A DNA stretch of 64,000 nucleotides. Source: an uncultured delta proteobacterium. GTDB lineage: Bacteria > Desulfobacterota > Desulfovibrionia > Desulfovibrionales > Desulfovibrionaceae. Shown one piece after another: positions 1-8,074 of the stretch. The notes below the pieces were generated by a model. That model was not told the DNA's origin. It saw only the letters and a program-made list of their open reading frames with translations, and ran no database searches. The stretch's first letter is position 1; each line of letters begins with the position of its first letter. Position numbers and translations under genes: made by a program. The stretch lies in the NCBI GenBank assembly GCA_900079685.1, contig LT599018.1, forward strand, positions 1,262,970 through 1,326,969, read 5' to 3'.

Positions 1-372
1 AAATGCGCCGTCGGCGAGCGGCCCGTCATCTGCTTCACCGGCGACGGCGCGATCTGGTATCATATCGCGGAAATGGAAACCGCCGTGCGCCACAACATCG
101 CGACCGTGACCGTGCTCAACAACAACGGCGGCTTCGGCCAGTGCCTTGGGGGCATCCGCGCGGCCTACGGCGACGGGCCCGGCCGCAAAGAGGATCTGTA
201 CGCCTTCACGCCGGTCAATTTCAGCAACCTGGCCCGCGAAATCGGCTGCAATGCCGTGCGCGCGGAAAAGCCGGCCGACATCGGCCCGGCCATCCGGGAC
301 GCGCTTGGGTCCGGCAGGCCCTCGGTCGTGGAAGTGCTCACGGATATCGAGTGCTCCCCCTGGGGCGGCTGA
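1..372 (+). CDS. Thiamine-diphosphate enzyme, C-terminal part (acetolactate synthase-like), truncated by window edge
   Basis: The reading frame is open from base 1 and stops at TGA 370-372; only the last 123 residues are present. It contains the ThDP/Mg-binding signature GDGAIWYHIAEMETAVRHNI, with GDG at its start and NNNGGFGQ about 25 residues further on, which is the hallmark of the C-terminal ThDP-binding domain of acetolactate synthase, oxalyl-CoA decarboxylase and glyoxylate carboligase relatives. The end, PSVVEVLTDIE, is also typical of the family. The exact substrate cannot be decided from this part. It converges on a GntR regulator gene encoded on the other strand 42 bp downstream, a common pairing of catabolic enzyme and regulator, though the link is only inferred. 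Confidence 0.85.
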   Translation, partial: KCAVGERPVICFTGDGAIWYHIAEMETAVRHNIATVTVLNNNGGFGQCLGGIRAAYGDGPGRKEDLYAFTPVNFSNLAREIGCNAVRAEKPADIGPAIRDALGSGRPSVVEVLTDIECSPWGG

Positions 373-414
373 CGCGCGTCCTCCGCCGGGAAGATGCCCC
401 TAAGGTAACGCCGC

Positions 415-1197
415 TCATTTTTCCCAAACGTGGTTGCCGGAAACGGCCCACTGCGCCGGGGTTTTCCCGCCGTCCGCGTTTTTCTCGCGGTAAAGCTTGT
501 CCCAGATCTCCCGGGTAAGGACGATATCATCATACATGGCTTTTTCCGCCGCGTCGGGGTCGCCTTTCACAATCGCATCCAGCGTTCTGGCATGGCTGCG
601 GTTTACCGGTTTGGAAAAATCCTGGGTGGTGTCGGCATTTTTTATATTGGTCTCGTCCACCAGGTTGACCAGCACCCCGCTGAAAAAGCGGATCAGCGGG
701 TTGGTGATGCATTCGGCAATCCGCTGATGGAACGCCATTTCCAACGGGCGCAGTTCAGCCCGGGAGGCGGAGCCCAGCTTGCCCGTCGCTTCCGCGTGGA
801 GCCTCGAGAGCTCGCCCTTCTGTTCGGCCGTCATGAAACAGGCGGCCATGCGGGCGGCATACGGCTCGATCATCAGCCGCGCTTCGCCGATATGGTCGTG
901 GGTCAGGCTGATATTTTGGGTATGCAAAAAATCGATCAGACTCTTCTGCGGGCGGATGAACGGCACTTCCCCCACGTAAGCGCCGCCGCCCGAGCCTTTC
1001 CGCAGTTCCACAAGCCCCAGGGACTCAAGGGCGCTGAGCGCCTCCCTGAGCGTTTGCCTGCTGACCCCGAACGAATCAGCCAGTTCCTTCTCGGACGCGA
1101 GTCTGTCGCCTGGGCGCAATTTGTGCTCAATTATTGATGCCCTGATATAATCCTCAATGACTTTCGACGTCTTTGGCCGGACGACTGGCTCGTACAT
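415..1197 (-). CDS. GntR-family transcriptional regulator, FadR/FCD subfamily
   Basis: A 260-residue protein with an N-terminal winged helix (ELADSFGVSRQTLREALSALESLGLVELRKGSGGG, about residues 35-75) and an all-helical FCD-type ligand domain (motifs RLMIEPYAARMA, FHQRIAECITNPLI, RSHARTLDAI). FadR-type regulators of this form bind short palindromes and sense organic acids. I chose the ATG at 1197 because GAGG lies six bases upstream; an in-frame ATG at 1209 has no good ribosome binding site. It converges with the ThDP enzyme gene and lies downstream of an AT-rich region. Ligand unknown. It is a second, weaker candidate for the protein that reads the four operators at 12.87-13.12 kb. Confidence 0.9.
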   Translation of the reverse strand: MYEPVVRPKTSKVIEDYIRASIIEHKLRPGDRLASEKELADSFGVSRQTLREALSALESLGLVELRKGSGGGAYVGEVPFIRPQKSLIDFLHTQNISLTHDHIGEARLMIEPYAARMAACFMTAEQKGELSRLHAEATGKLGSASRAELRPLEMAFHQRIAECITNPLIRFFSGVLVNLVDETNIKNADTTQDFSKPVNRSHARTLDAIVKGDPDAAEKAMYDDIVLTREIWDKLYREKNADGGKTPAQWAVSGNHVWEK

Positions 1198-1507
1198 GGC
1201 GCCTCGCATAAAGAGGTAAACGGAAAAACACGGACCGCGGGAATTCAGCCGACGATGACCGCCATGCGCGCATCGTCAATCGCAGCGAGGAATACCCGAG
1301 ACAACTCCTGCAAAAAAAGTTTTTATATAATATAAATATATAGATATAAAAAAATAAATTTGTACAGTATTTTTATTGGTGTTTTATTTCTTGACTCGAG
1401 GTGGCAAAATTTCCGTTCCCCGGCCCGCCCACCGGGAGACCCCGCCCCCTGAACGAAAACGCGTCCGGCCTGCGGGGCCGGACGCGTTTTCCAAGATGCC
1501 GTTCGTG
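1198..1507. other. Intergenic region with an AT-rich island and a terminator
   Basis: The 310 bp between two minus-strand genes contain no convincing gene. Positions about 1316-1391 are almost pure A/T (runs such as TATATAATATAAATATATAG), in sharp contrast to the GC-rich surroundings, and should hold the promoter of the GntR gene. A FadR-type half-site (ATTGGT) lies at 1375-1380, but its second half is missing. The terminator of the upstream gene is at 1456-1490. Confidence 0.7.
1456..1490 (-). terminator. Rho-independent terminator of the adhesin-like gene
   Basis: A perfect inverted repeat with 15-nt arms (1456-1470 and 1476-1490) and a 5-nt loop, GC-rich stem, flanked by AAAA and TTTT so that it works in both directions. 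It lies just after the stop codon at 1508 of the minus-strand gene. Confidence 0.9.
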
Positions 1508-3412
1508 TCAGCATGTCGTTGTTTTAATGAGTATTTCGTTTAAGACCTGCTCCTGCAAACCGCAATCGCCCTCCATTTCCGGATGCCCGGACCCGGCGGC
1601 GGCCATAAGGGGCTGTATGGCGCTGCCCGTGCCCGGCGCCGTATCATCCACGAAATGGATATCTATCTTTTGCGTGACCACCGCGCCATCCCTGCTCGTC
1701 ACCAGGGTCAACACGTCGTTTTCCAGGTCGGGGAACCCCTCAAGAGAAAAACCGGCGGCATGCCCGCTCAGGCCGAACGGATCGTAAGGCGGCAGACCGC
1801 TGGCGTCCAGCATGACGGGGTCCATCATGCAATCCATGAGGCCGGTGTAAAACGGGATGGCTTCATCCCAACCGAAAAAGTCCGCTCCGGCGTCTTCGGC
1901 CTGGCCGGCGCTGTCCGCGTCTTCGGAAAGGCCGGTGTTCTCCGGGCCGCCCGCCGTGGCGTTCAGCCCGGCGGCCGCGTCCGCTCCGGCAGCGGTTTCC
2001 ACCGCGCTTTCCCCGGCGATGAAGGTCGTTTCAATGCCGCTGAACGCTATCCGGCACGCTCCGTTGGCGTACAGCATCACGCTGGCGAAATCCTCGTACC
2101 CGGCGGGCGGGATGATGCTGAGCGTCCCCTCGGTTCCCGGCGCATGGCACGGCAAATCGACCTGCACCGGCCAGCCCATGAGGTTGCCGTCCGCATCATA
2201 GAGCTGGTAGTACACGCTGCCGTCCCAGGTGGCGACCGTATAGTCGATGTCCATCCGGCTCGTGCCGCCGCCGTCGCCGCACGTGATGACGAGCCCTTCC
2301 CAGGCGTCAAGGGTATCGGCGTCCCCCCAGGATTGCTCGCTCGCGACGCCGAGCAGCCCGTTTTCGTCGACGGAGAGCCTGGCGTCGGTCGAAGCCACTT
2401 CCGCCACGCCGCCCATGATCCTGATGGTGACCGCCTGCACGGTCAGCCTGCCGTCGGCAATCGGCACAACGCCGGTGCTGCCGTCCGGCACGGATTCAAA
2501 TCCCCCGCTGACGCCGCCCGTGTCGCCGGCGTCGTTTTCGCTCCCGGCGTCTTCTCCCGCTCCGTTCCCGGCCTCGGCTCCGCCCGCATTGCCGGGGTCG
2601 CCCTCTTCTCCCGCCCCGTCTTCTCGGCCTGTTTCCTTCCCGTTCCCGGCTGCGCCGCCGGTTCCGTCACCTGTCTCGTCGGGCCGGTCTGTTTCCGTCC
2701 CGCTCCCGGCCTCGGATCCGCTCATGTCGCCGGTGCCGCCCTCGCCCCCGCCAGGGGAAGCGCCGCCGGAGTTTTCCCCGGCCTCCGCTTCGCCCGGACC
2801 GGCGGGGGGGCCGCCGGGCGTCTGGTTCGCGGCATCGCTCGCGCCGGGCGTATCCGGCCGGGACGAAACGGCAGCCATGGCCGCAAAGGATTCCCGGCCG
2901 CCCAAAACGCCCGGCATATCACCAGACGCCGCGCCGAGGCTTGCGTCAAGGCTCCCGTCCGCGAACCGGGAGACGCCGCCTCCGGCGGAGCCTGCATGGC
3001 CCAGCCTGGAGACGCCGGTCAGCAGGGAACCGGCGTCATCCCGGTAGGCCCATGCGCCGTGGCCTCCGCCGGCGTCTGAAGAGACAGGGCCCGCCGCGGT
3101 GTGCAGGTCAAAGGTGCTGCCTTCGAAAAAATCCTCGGCCGCCACCGCCGTGCCGTCGGGCAACAGCAGCTTGGGAAAGGAGTCTCTGTACACCGCGAAA
3201 AAACCCCGCACCACAACGATGCCGCCGCCCTCAACGGCAAAAACGAGGTCATTTCCGGCGCGCGCCGAGGTGACGACGGCGGGAAAAAAGGCGAAATACA
3301 GGTCGTGACCGGCCTTGGCGGTGATAACCGCCCTCTCGCCCGGATGCGCCATGGGAATGTAAACAAGAGGCCCGGCCGCGCCGGAGGCCTCGAACGTGGT
3401 TGTGGAAGTCAT
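1508..3412 (-). CDS. Acidic low-complexity protein with a type I-secretion adhesin-like N terminus
   Basis: 634 residues. The N-terminal ~120 residues (DLVFAVEGGGIVVVRGFFAVY, then a DFFEGSTFDL motif) resemble the leading domain of large type I-secreted adhesins in Desulfovibrio, where a similar DLVFxFxDGGxVVLxGFY segment is followed by AGEDFF. A Gly/Glu/Asp/Ser-rich low-complexity stretch follows (about residues 190-330, repeats such as GAGEDAG, GDTGGVSG), then a beta-rich part with DADTLDAWEGLVITCGDGGG, and a short C-terminal domain ending in DIHFVDDTAPGTGS. I see no RTX nonapeptides and no clear C-terminal secretion signal, so it may be a reduced member or use another route. The start at ATG 3412 is supported by AAGGGGGG six bases upstream; an upstream in-frame extension is not. 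No transport genes are adjacent. Confidence 0.7.
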   Translation of the reverse strand: MTSTTTFEASGAAGPLVYIPMAHPGERAVITAKAGHDLYFAFFPAVVTSARAGNDLVFAVEGGGIVVVRGFFAVYRDSFPKLLLPDGTAVAAEDFFEGSTFDLHTAAGPVSSDAGGGHGAWAYRDDAGSLLTGVSRLGHAGSAGGGVSRFADGSLDASLGAASGDMPGVLGGRESFAAMAAVSSRPDTPGASDAANQTPGGPPAGPGEAEAGENSGGASPGGGEGGTGDMSGSEAGSGTETDRPDETGDGTGGAAGNGKETGREDGAGEEGDPGNAGGAEAGNGAGEDAGSENDAGDTGGVSGGFESVPDGSTGVVPIADGRLTVQAVTIRIMGGVAEVASTDARLSVDENGLLGVASEQSWGDADTLDAWEGLVITCGDGGGTSRMDIDYTVATWDGSVYYQLYDADGNLMGWPVQVDLPCHAPGTEGTLSIIPPAGYEDFASVMLYANGACRIAFSGIETTFIAGESAVETAAGADAAAGLNATAGGPENTGLSEDADSAGQAEDAGADFFGWDEAIPFYTGLMDCMMDPVMLDASGLPPYDPFGLSGHAAGFSLEGFPDLENDVLTLVTSRDGAVVTQKIDIHFVDDTAPGTGSAIQPLMAAAGSGHPEMEGDCGLQEQVLNEILIKTTTC

Positions 3413-3603
3413 GAATCCCCCCTTGTAAAAAATGATTCCATGCCCGCCGCCGCCCGCAAAGCGCGGGCGCGGACTCGCATGCCGTAACGATAGGGGAATA
3501 TCCGGCACCGGCAATAAGAACAGCCATATTTCAAGGGTAGATATTTATCAGGACATGCTCATGGCTTACCGTCGCGGCCACGGGAAGGAAAAGCATCCGC
3601 CTC

Positions 3604-3645
3604 CATGTAAAAACCGGCCGGGGAACCCCGGCCGGTTTTTACATG
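3604..3645. terminator. Strong bidirectional terminator, perfect 20-bp arms
   Basis: Perfect inverted repeat, arms 3604-3623 and 3626-3645, two-base AA loop, with a GC core between A5 and T5 runs. It lies just downstream of the minus-strand dctM stop (3664) and would also stop transcription arriving from the other side. Confidence 0.93.
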
Positions 3646-3663
3646 GGCGTCAATCGGTGTTTT

Positions 3664-4956
3664 TTACCGCCCCATCATGCCGGGCAGGAACAGGACGATC
3701 TCCGGGAAAATCGTAATCAGGGCCACAAACAGGCCGATGATGCCGATAAACGGCAGCACGGCTTTGGATATGAACCCGATGCTCCTGTGGGCGAGCCCCG
3801 TGACGAGAAAAAGGTTGAACCCGACCGGCGGCGTTATGTTGGCGACCTGCACCAGCAGGATGACGAAAATGCCGTACCAGATGGGATCCATGTTGTACGC
3901 TTCCATCAGCGGCAGGAACATGGGCACGGTCATGACGATCATGGAATACCCGTCGATCAGGCAGCCCAGGAACAGATAGACGCAGGTAATCAGTAAAATA
4001 ACTTCAAACTTGCTCGCGCCGTAGGAAACCAGGGTCGCGCTGATCCACTTGGGCAGCCCCAGAAACCCCAGGGAAACGGAGAAAAAGGACGCGCCGATCA
4101 AAATCAGCATAACCATGCAGTTGGTTTTCACGGTGCCGACGAGGCATTCCGTAAAGATCTTGAAAGTCATACAGCCCGAGCCGACGCCGAGGATCATGGA
4201 ACCCAGGACGCCGATGGCCGCCGCCTCGGTCGGGGTGGCCCAGCCCGCGTAAATGCTGCCGAGCACAAAGGCGATCAGCACGATAACGGGCACGATCTTG
4301 GGAGAACGCCGGAGCCGGTCGCCCCAAGTGAAATTTTCCGTAATCCTGTTTTCGTGCCGGATCACGGCCATGACGCCCAGATAGAGGCAAAAGCAGAACA
4401 TCAAAATGATGCCGGGCACGATGCCGGCGATGAAAAGTTTGCCGATGGAAACGTTGGCCGCCACGCCGTAGATCAGCATGGGCACGCTCGGCGGGATCAG
4501 GATGCCGAGGGTCCCCGAACTTGCCAGGCTGCCGATGGACAGGGATTCGTCATAGCCGCGCTTGCGGAATTCAGGGATGGTGATTTTGCCGACCGTTGCG
4601 GTCGTGGCGTTCACGGAACCGGTGATGGCGGCAAACAGGGCGCTCGCAATAACGTTGACGTGCAGCAGGCCGCCGGGGAGTTTGGCCACCCACGGGGTAA
4701 GTCCTTCGAAGAGATCATCCGAAATCCGCGAACGGACGAGAAATTCCCCCATCATGATAAACAACGGCAGCGCCATGAGGCTTGAGCTGTTGACGTTGTT
4801 CCAGACGACGCTGCCGAGGATGCGCAGAACCGGAAGATCCGTGAACAGCGTCAGGGCGATCCAGCCGGTAATGAACAGGGTGGGCCCGATCCACAGGCCG
4901 GACCCCAGAAGAACGGCCAGAATCAGGAGAATGGTAATCAGCGCGGTCAGTTCCAT
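3664..4956 (-). CDS. dctM: TRAP transporter large permease subunit (DctM)
   Basis: 430 residues, almost wholly hydrophobic, with the DctM hallmarks: ALPLFIMMGEFLVRS in the first third, TGSVNATTATVGKITIPEF, and SGTLGILIPPSVPMLIYG, then the C-terminal NITPPVGFNLFLV. DctM carries the sodium-coupled transport path of tripartite ATP-independent periplasmic carriers for organic acids. It is the last gene of a minus-strand dctP-dctQ-dctM operon, beginning 11 bp after dctQ. The start MELTALITI at 4956 was preferred to an upstream in-frame codon because it begins at the first membrane helix. Confidence 0.93.
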   Translation of the reverse strand: MELTALITILLILAVLLGSGLWIGPTLFITGWIALTLFTDLPVLRILGSVVWNNVNSSSLMALPLFIMMGEFLVRSRISDDLFEGLTPWVAKLPGGLLHVNVIASALFAAITGSVNATTATVGKITIPEFRKRGYDESLSIGSLASSGTLGILIPPSVPMLIYGVAANVSIGKLFIAGIVPGIILMFCFCLYLGVMAVIRHENRITENFTWGDRLRRSPKIVPVIVLIAFVLGSIYAGWATPTEAAAIGVLGSMILGVGSGCMTFKIFTECLVGTVKTNCMVMLILIGASFFSVSLGFLGLPKWISATLVSYGASKFEVILLITCVYLFLGCLIDGYSMIVMTVPMFLPLMEAYNMDPIWYGIFVILLVQVANITPPVGFNLFLVTGLAHRSIGFISKAVLPFIGIIGLFVALITIFPEIVLFLPGMMGR

Positions 4957-4967
4957 ATATGTGCGAC

Positions 4968-5465
4968 CTACTGCTCCGTCCGGCCGGAACAAAATTTGTA
5001 CAAGTTACAGCAATACTGCAGAAAAAGCGCCGCGGCGCCGAGGGGGATGAATATCTGGGGAATGACGAGCGGCGTTTCGGAAATCTGCATGGATTTGGAG
5101 CCGTACACATAGGACTGATAAAACAGCTTCCAGCCCACAAAGGTCAGGTACCCCGCGAAGGCGATCGCAAGACCGTAAGCCAGAACGCGGAACGAAGCGA
5201 TGACTCTCGGGAACCTGCTCCGCAGCAGGGTAATCAGGTCCATGCGGATATGCCCCTGCACCTTTTCAACATACCCGAGCCCGAGAAAGCTGCTGACGGC
5301 CATCAGGTAGCCCGTGTATTCGTCGGTAATTTGCAGGCTTTGCCCGAAGAAGGCCCGGCCGAAAATTTCGGTAATGATGAGAAAGGACGCCGAGGCGATG
5401 CAAAAGCCGGACAACCAGCCCAGCATCCCGTTCATCCGCCCGATGGCGGCAATGATTTTTTCCAC
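4968..5465 (-). CDS. dctQ: TRAP transporter small permease subunit (DctQ)
   Basis: About 165 residues with four predicted membrane helices and the DctQ-type stretch ITDEYTGYLMAVSSFLGLGYVEKVQGHIRMDLI (acidic residue, then a helix, then a basic loop). The best start is GTG at 5465 (VEKIIAAIGRMNG), with GGGG upstream; a longer frame to 5552 would add a non-hydrophobic leader overlapping a stem-loop. Partner of the adjacent DctM and DctP; it connects the binding protein to the large permease. Confidence 0.9.
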   Translation of the reverse strand: MEKIIAAIGRMNGMLGWLSGFCIASASFLIITEIFGRAFFGQSLQITDEYTGYLMAVSSFLGLGYVEKVQGHIRMDLITLLRSRFPRVIASFRVLAYGLAIAFAGYLTFVGWKLFYQSYVYGSKSMQISETPLVIPQIFIPLGAAALFLQYCCNLYKFCSGRTEQ

Positions 5466-5507
5466 AATAAAACCCCGGTGAGGTTGTTGCGACGGCGCAT
5501 CTACCGC

Positions 5508-5540
5508 GCGGAGGGGTGAACGTTTTGTCCACCCCTCCGC
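5508..5540 (-). terminator. Stem-loop between dctP and dctQ
   Basis: Perfect 11-bp GC-rich arms (5508-5518 and 5530-5540) with an 11-nt loop, located after the dctP stop and before the dctQ start on the minus strand. A second smaller hairpin is at 5563-5580. Neither has a clear U-run on the minus strand, so attenuation or protection of the dctP 3' end is more likely than full termination. Confidence 0.7.
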
Positions 5541-5610
5541 TGCGTGAAACAAGCCGCCTCCGGGAGCGCGCGAACGCTCCGCAAGAAGCCCTTACACGGC
5601 CCTTTGGCCG

Positions 5611-6609
5611 TTATTTCCGTTTCTTGGCTTCCATGAACTTGTGATACAGTTCCACGGCGTCCGTGGCGTTCTTGTTCTTTTCCAGCCAGTCGGCGGCAAC
5701 GGATTCGGACGCCTTCACAAGCTCGGCGTGGAACGCTTCGGAAACCGGCACAAGCGTGACGCCGTTCTCATAGCAGAATTGGTCGTTGGCCGCCACGACC
5801 TTTTTCACCTCCTCCCAGAGGAAGGCCTGGCATTCCGCGGCGGCGGTTTCCAGGGCTTTCTGCTGGTCGGCGGTCAGTTTTTTCCAGGAATTTTCGTTGA
5901 TGGTGGTCACGCTCGTGGCGGTGGCGAAGCGGATCGGCATGTGGAACTTGCACACTTCGTAGAATTTGCCTTCGCGCACGGAAATGGAGGACGTCACCAC
6001 CGAGTCGATAAGGCCCGTCGCAAGGCCGGTATAGGCTTCCGCGTAAGGGACGTTCAGGCCCTTGGCGCCCACGGCGGAGGCGAACAGCGCGCCGTTTCTG
6101 TCATAGGAGCGGATCTTGAGATCTTTCATGTCCCCGATGGTTTCGACCTTTTTGTTGGCCCACAGCCCGCCGAACGGCCAGGGGGAGATAACGAGCACGC
6201 GCTGGTTGATCTTGGCGGCGGCGGCGTCATAATACGGTTTGGCCATTTTGTCGAACAGGGCGACTTCGTCCCAGTCGGAAATCATCATGGGAAGGGTGCG
6301 CAGGCCGAAAACAGGGGCATCCCCGGCCACGTTGGACGCCACCATTTCCGCCATGTCGAGCTGCCCGTCGCCCACGGCTTTCAGCAGTTCCGCGCCCTTG
6401 TAGCCAAGGCTCCCGCCGAATTCCACGCGCAGGGTCACCTCGCCCTTCGTCAGTTCGGCCACGCGTTTGGCCATCATTTCCAGCCCGCGAACCTGGTAGT
6501 TTTCCTTGTTCCAGACGGACAGGGCCGTCAGCGTCGTTTTGGCGGACGCAATCGAGGTGAAGCAGAGCACGGCGGCAATCGCCAGCAGAACGGATGCTTT
6601 ACGAATCAC
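5611..6609 (-). CDS. dctP: TRAP transporter solute-binding protein (DctP)
   Basis: 332 residues starting with a Sec signal peptide (VIRKASVLLAIAAVLCF, cleavage near SIASAKT). The GTG at 6609 is the start: GGAGG lies seven bases upstream and the signal peptide begins there; a longer open frame reaching 7248 is not coding. The body has the DctP/TRAP fold signatures GEVTLRVEFGGSLGYKGAELLKAVGDGQLDMAEM and DLKIRSYDRNG (the conserved Arg that usually binds a ligand carboxylate). First gene of the minus-strand TRAP operon. The ligand is probably a carboxylate; its identity is not readable. Confidence 0.92.
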   Translation of the reverse strand: MIRKASVLLAIAAVLCFTSIASAKTTLTALSVWNKENYQVRGLEMMAKRVAELTKGEVTLRVEFGGSLGYKGAELLKAVGDGQLDMAEMVASNVAGDAPVFGLRTLPMMISDWDEVALFDKMAKPYYDAAAAKINQRVLVISPWPFGGLWANKKVETIGDMKDLKIRSYDRNGALFASAVGAKGLNVPYAEAYTGLATGLIDSVVTSSISVREGKFYEVCKFHMPIRFATATSVTTINENSWKKLTADQQKALETAAAECQAFLWEEVKKVVAANDQFCYENGVTLVPVSEAFHAELVKASESVAADWLEKNKNATDAVELYHKFMEAKKRK

Positions 6610-7009
6610 GGTAAACCTCCAGGGAGTATGGCGTCTAAGTGCAAACGGCTGCGGCGCGAAAAGAGCGCCGCCTTGCGCACCGTTCAAAACCGGCGCGGGG
6701 AGCTTGCGTGTTCCCGAACCATTAAAAAAAAACAGGCCCGAACACAACCGCAAATTTTTCCACTGCGCCCCAATGGAAAAAACGGCGCATCCACCGTCCC
6801 CCTCTGCGAAAGATTCCGTCCCGCGCGGAACGGGAAAACACGCTCCTTGCGGAAAATCGCGCACGGAGCCCGCGCGGGCCGTCTGAAGCGCCGCCCGCTG
6901 GGGCAACCCGCCGGTAAAGAGCTTGACCCGTTTCGCGGGATGGCTCAGTATGTCGCCCCATGGCCCGCCCGCGACAAAAAATCCTCCATGGCGGCGAACG
7001 GGAACACGC
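6610..7009. promoter_or_regulatory. Divergent intergenic region between dctP and the EamA gene
   Basis: 400 bp with no supported gene; frames here are accidental. It must hold the promoters of the minus-strand TRAP operon and of the plus-strand exporter. A 7-bp hairpin (6651-6671) lies in the dctP leader, an A-run is at about 6722-6731, and a poor sigma70-like pair (TTGACC 6923-6928, CAGTAT 6946-6951, spacer 17) precedes the exporter. No FadR-type palindrome is seen here. Confidence 0.5.
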
Positions 7010-7888
7010 ATGTCCGAAATAAAATCAAGCCTCTGCATTCTCGCCTCCGGCGTCCTCTGGGGGATGCTGCCCCTGTTCATCAAATTCTTCGCCGGGCAAG
7101 GCTTTAGCCCGGAGCAGATCGTCTTCACCCGCATGGTGTTTTCCACTGTCCTGCTCGTGACGTGGCTGGGCTTTTTCCGCCCTTCCCTGCTGCGTATCCG
7201 GTTCAGCGACTCCTGGTGCTTCGTCGGGACGGGCATCGTCAGCATCATGCTGTTCAGCTACTGCTACTTCCGCACGGTTGAAACCGCCAATATCGCTCTG
7301 GCCGCCCTGCTCCTCTATACCTCCCCGATTTTCATTCTTTTTTTCTCCATCCTGTTTTTCCGGGAGCGCATGACGAAACGGAAATTTCTGGCTGTCGCCT
7401 GCACTTTCGCGGGGTGCGCCTGCATCACGGGCGTATTTTCCCACGGCGCCCCGACCGTGCCCTGGCCGGTGATCGCCATAGGGCTCGGCGCCGGGTTGTT
7501 CTATTCCCTGTACACGATCTTCGGCAAATACGCCCTCCTGCGGTACGATTCCGTGACTGTGACCGCGCACTCCTTCATCTTCGCCACGGTCGGCACGGCG
7601 TTCCTTATTCCGTTGCCGGAAACCTTCGCCCGCTTTACCGACCCCGCCGTTTTTCTCGCGGCCTGCGGCATGGCCGTTTTCTCCTCTCTCGGGGCCTTCG
7701 GCCTGTACACCCTGGGGCTGCAGGGCATCGCCCCCAGCAAGGCCGGGGTGCTCGTCACCGTGGAACCCGTGGTCGCGACCCTCGTCGGCATCCTTGTCTT
7801 TCACGAGCGGGCGGGCATCGCCACCGCGGCCGGGATGGCGCTGATCATCAGCGCGACGATACTTCTCGGGAAAACGGAAAAGGGCTGA
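7010..7888 (+). CDS. EamA/DMT-superfamily exporter (RhaT/YdcZ-like)
   Basis: 292 residues with about ten membrane helices in two EamA repeats. The first begins SSLCILASGVLWGMLPLFIKFFAGQGFSPEQIVFTR; the second contains GLGAGLFYSLYTIFGKYAL and ends SKAGVLVTVEPVVATLVGILVFHERAG, the typical last-repeat motif with a conserved Glu-Pro. DMT exporters move amino acids or other metabolites out of the cytoplasm. The ATG at 7010 starts at the cytoplasmic MSEIKS segment; the upstream extension has no hydrophobic or conserved character. It is followed by the liv cluster and may act on related amino acids, which is only a guess from context. Confidence 0.88.
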   Translation: MSEIKSSLCILASGVLWGMLPLFIKFFAGQGFSPEQIVFTRMVFSTVLLVTWLGFFRPSLLRIRFSDSWCFVGTGIVSIMLFSYCYFRTVETANIALAALLLYTSPIFILFFSILFFRERMTKRKFLAVACTFAGCACITGVFSHGAPTVPWPVIAIGLGAGLFYSLYTIFGKYALLRYDSVTVTAHSFIFATVGTAFLIPLPETFARFTDPAVFLAACGMAVFSSLGAFGLYTLGLQGIAPSKAGVLVTVEPVVATLVGILVFHERAGIATAAGMALIISATILLGKTEKG

Positions 7889-7932
7889 CCCGCGCCGCCG
7901 CCTGGGTGTAGGACGGGAAGCCATGCCGCCGC

Positions 7933-7960
7933 TTGCATTTTCAGTCAGTTTGCGTAAAGT
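7933..7960 (+). promoter_or_regulatory. Possible sigma70 promoter of the liv operon
   Basis: TTGCAT (7933-7938), 16-bp spacer, TAAAGT (7955-7960), about 115 bp before livK and after the EamA gene. The -10 matches consensus at four of six positions and the -35 at three of six, so this is a moderate candidate. Confidence 0.4.
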
Positions 7961-8074
7961 ATCCCCCCGGCCTATCGCAACAGCAGGCCGGTATTCCGGA
8001 TGTTTCCCGCCGCGGCGGGCGTTGCCCGGATGCGCGGCGCGCGATGTTTCACCTTTCCCTGCCAGGAGATCCGT

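Noticed and set aside
1372-1390. FadR-type operator before the first GntR gene
   Set aside because: Only a half-site (ATTGGT) is present; the second half is absent.
5466-5552. Longer start for dctQ
   Set aside because: The extension lies in the stem-loop region, encodes a non-hydrophobic leader and is less well supported than GTG 5465.
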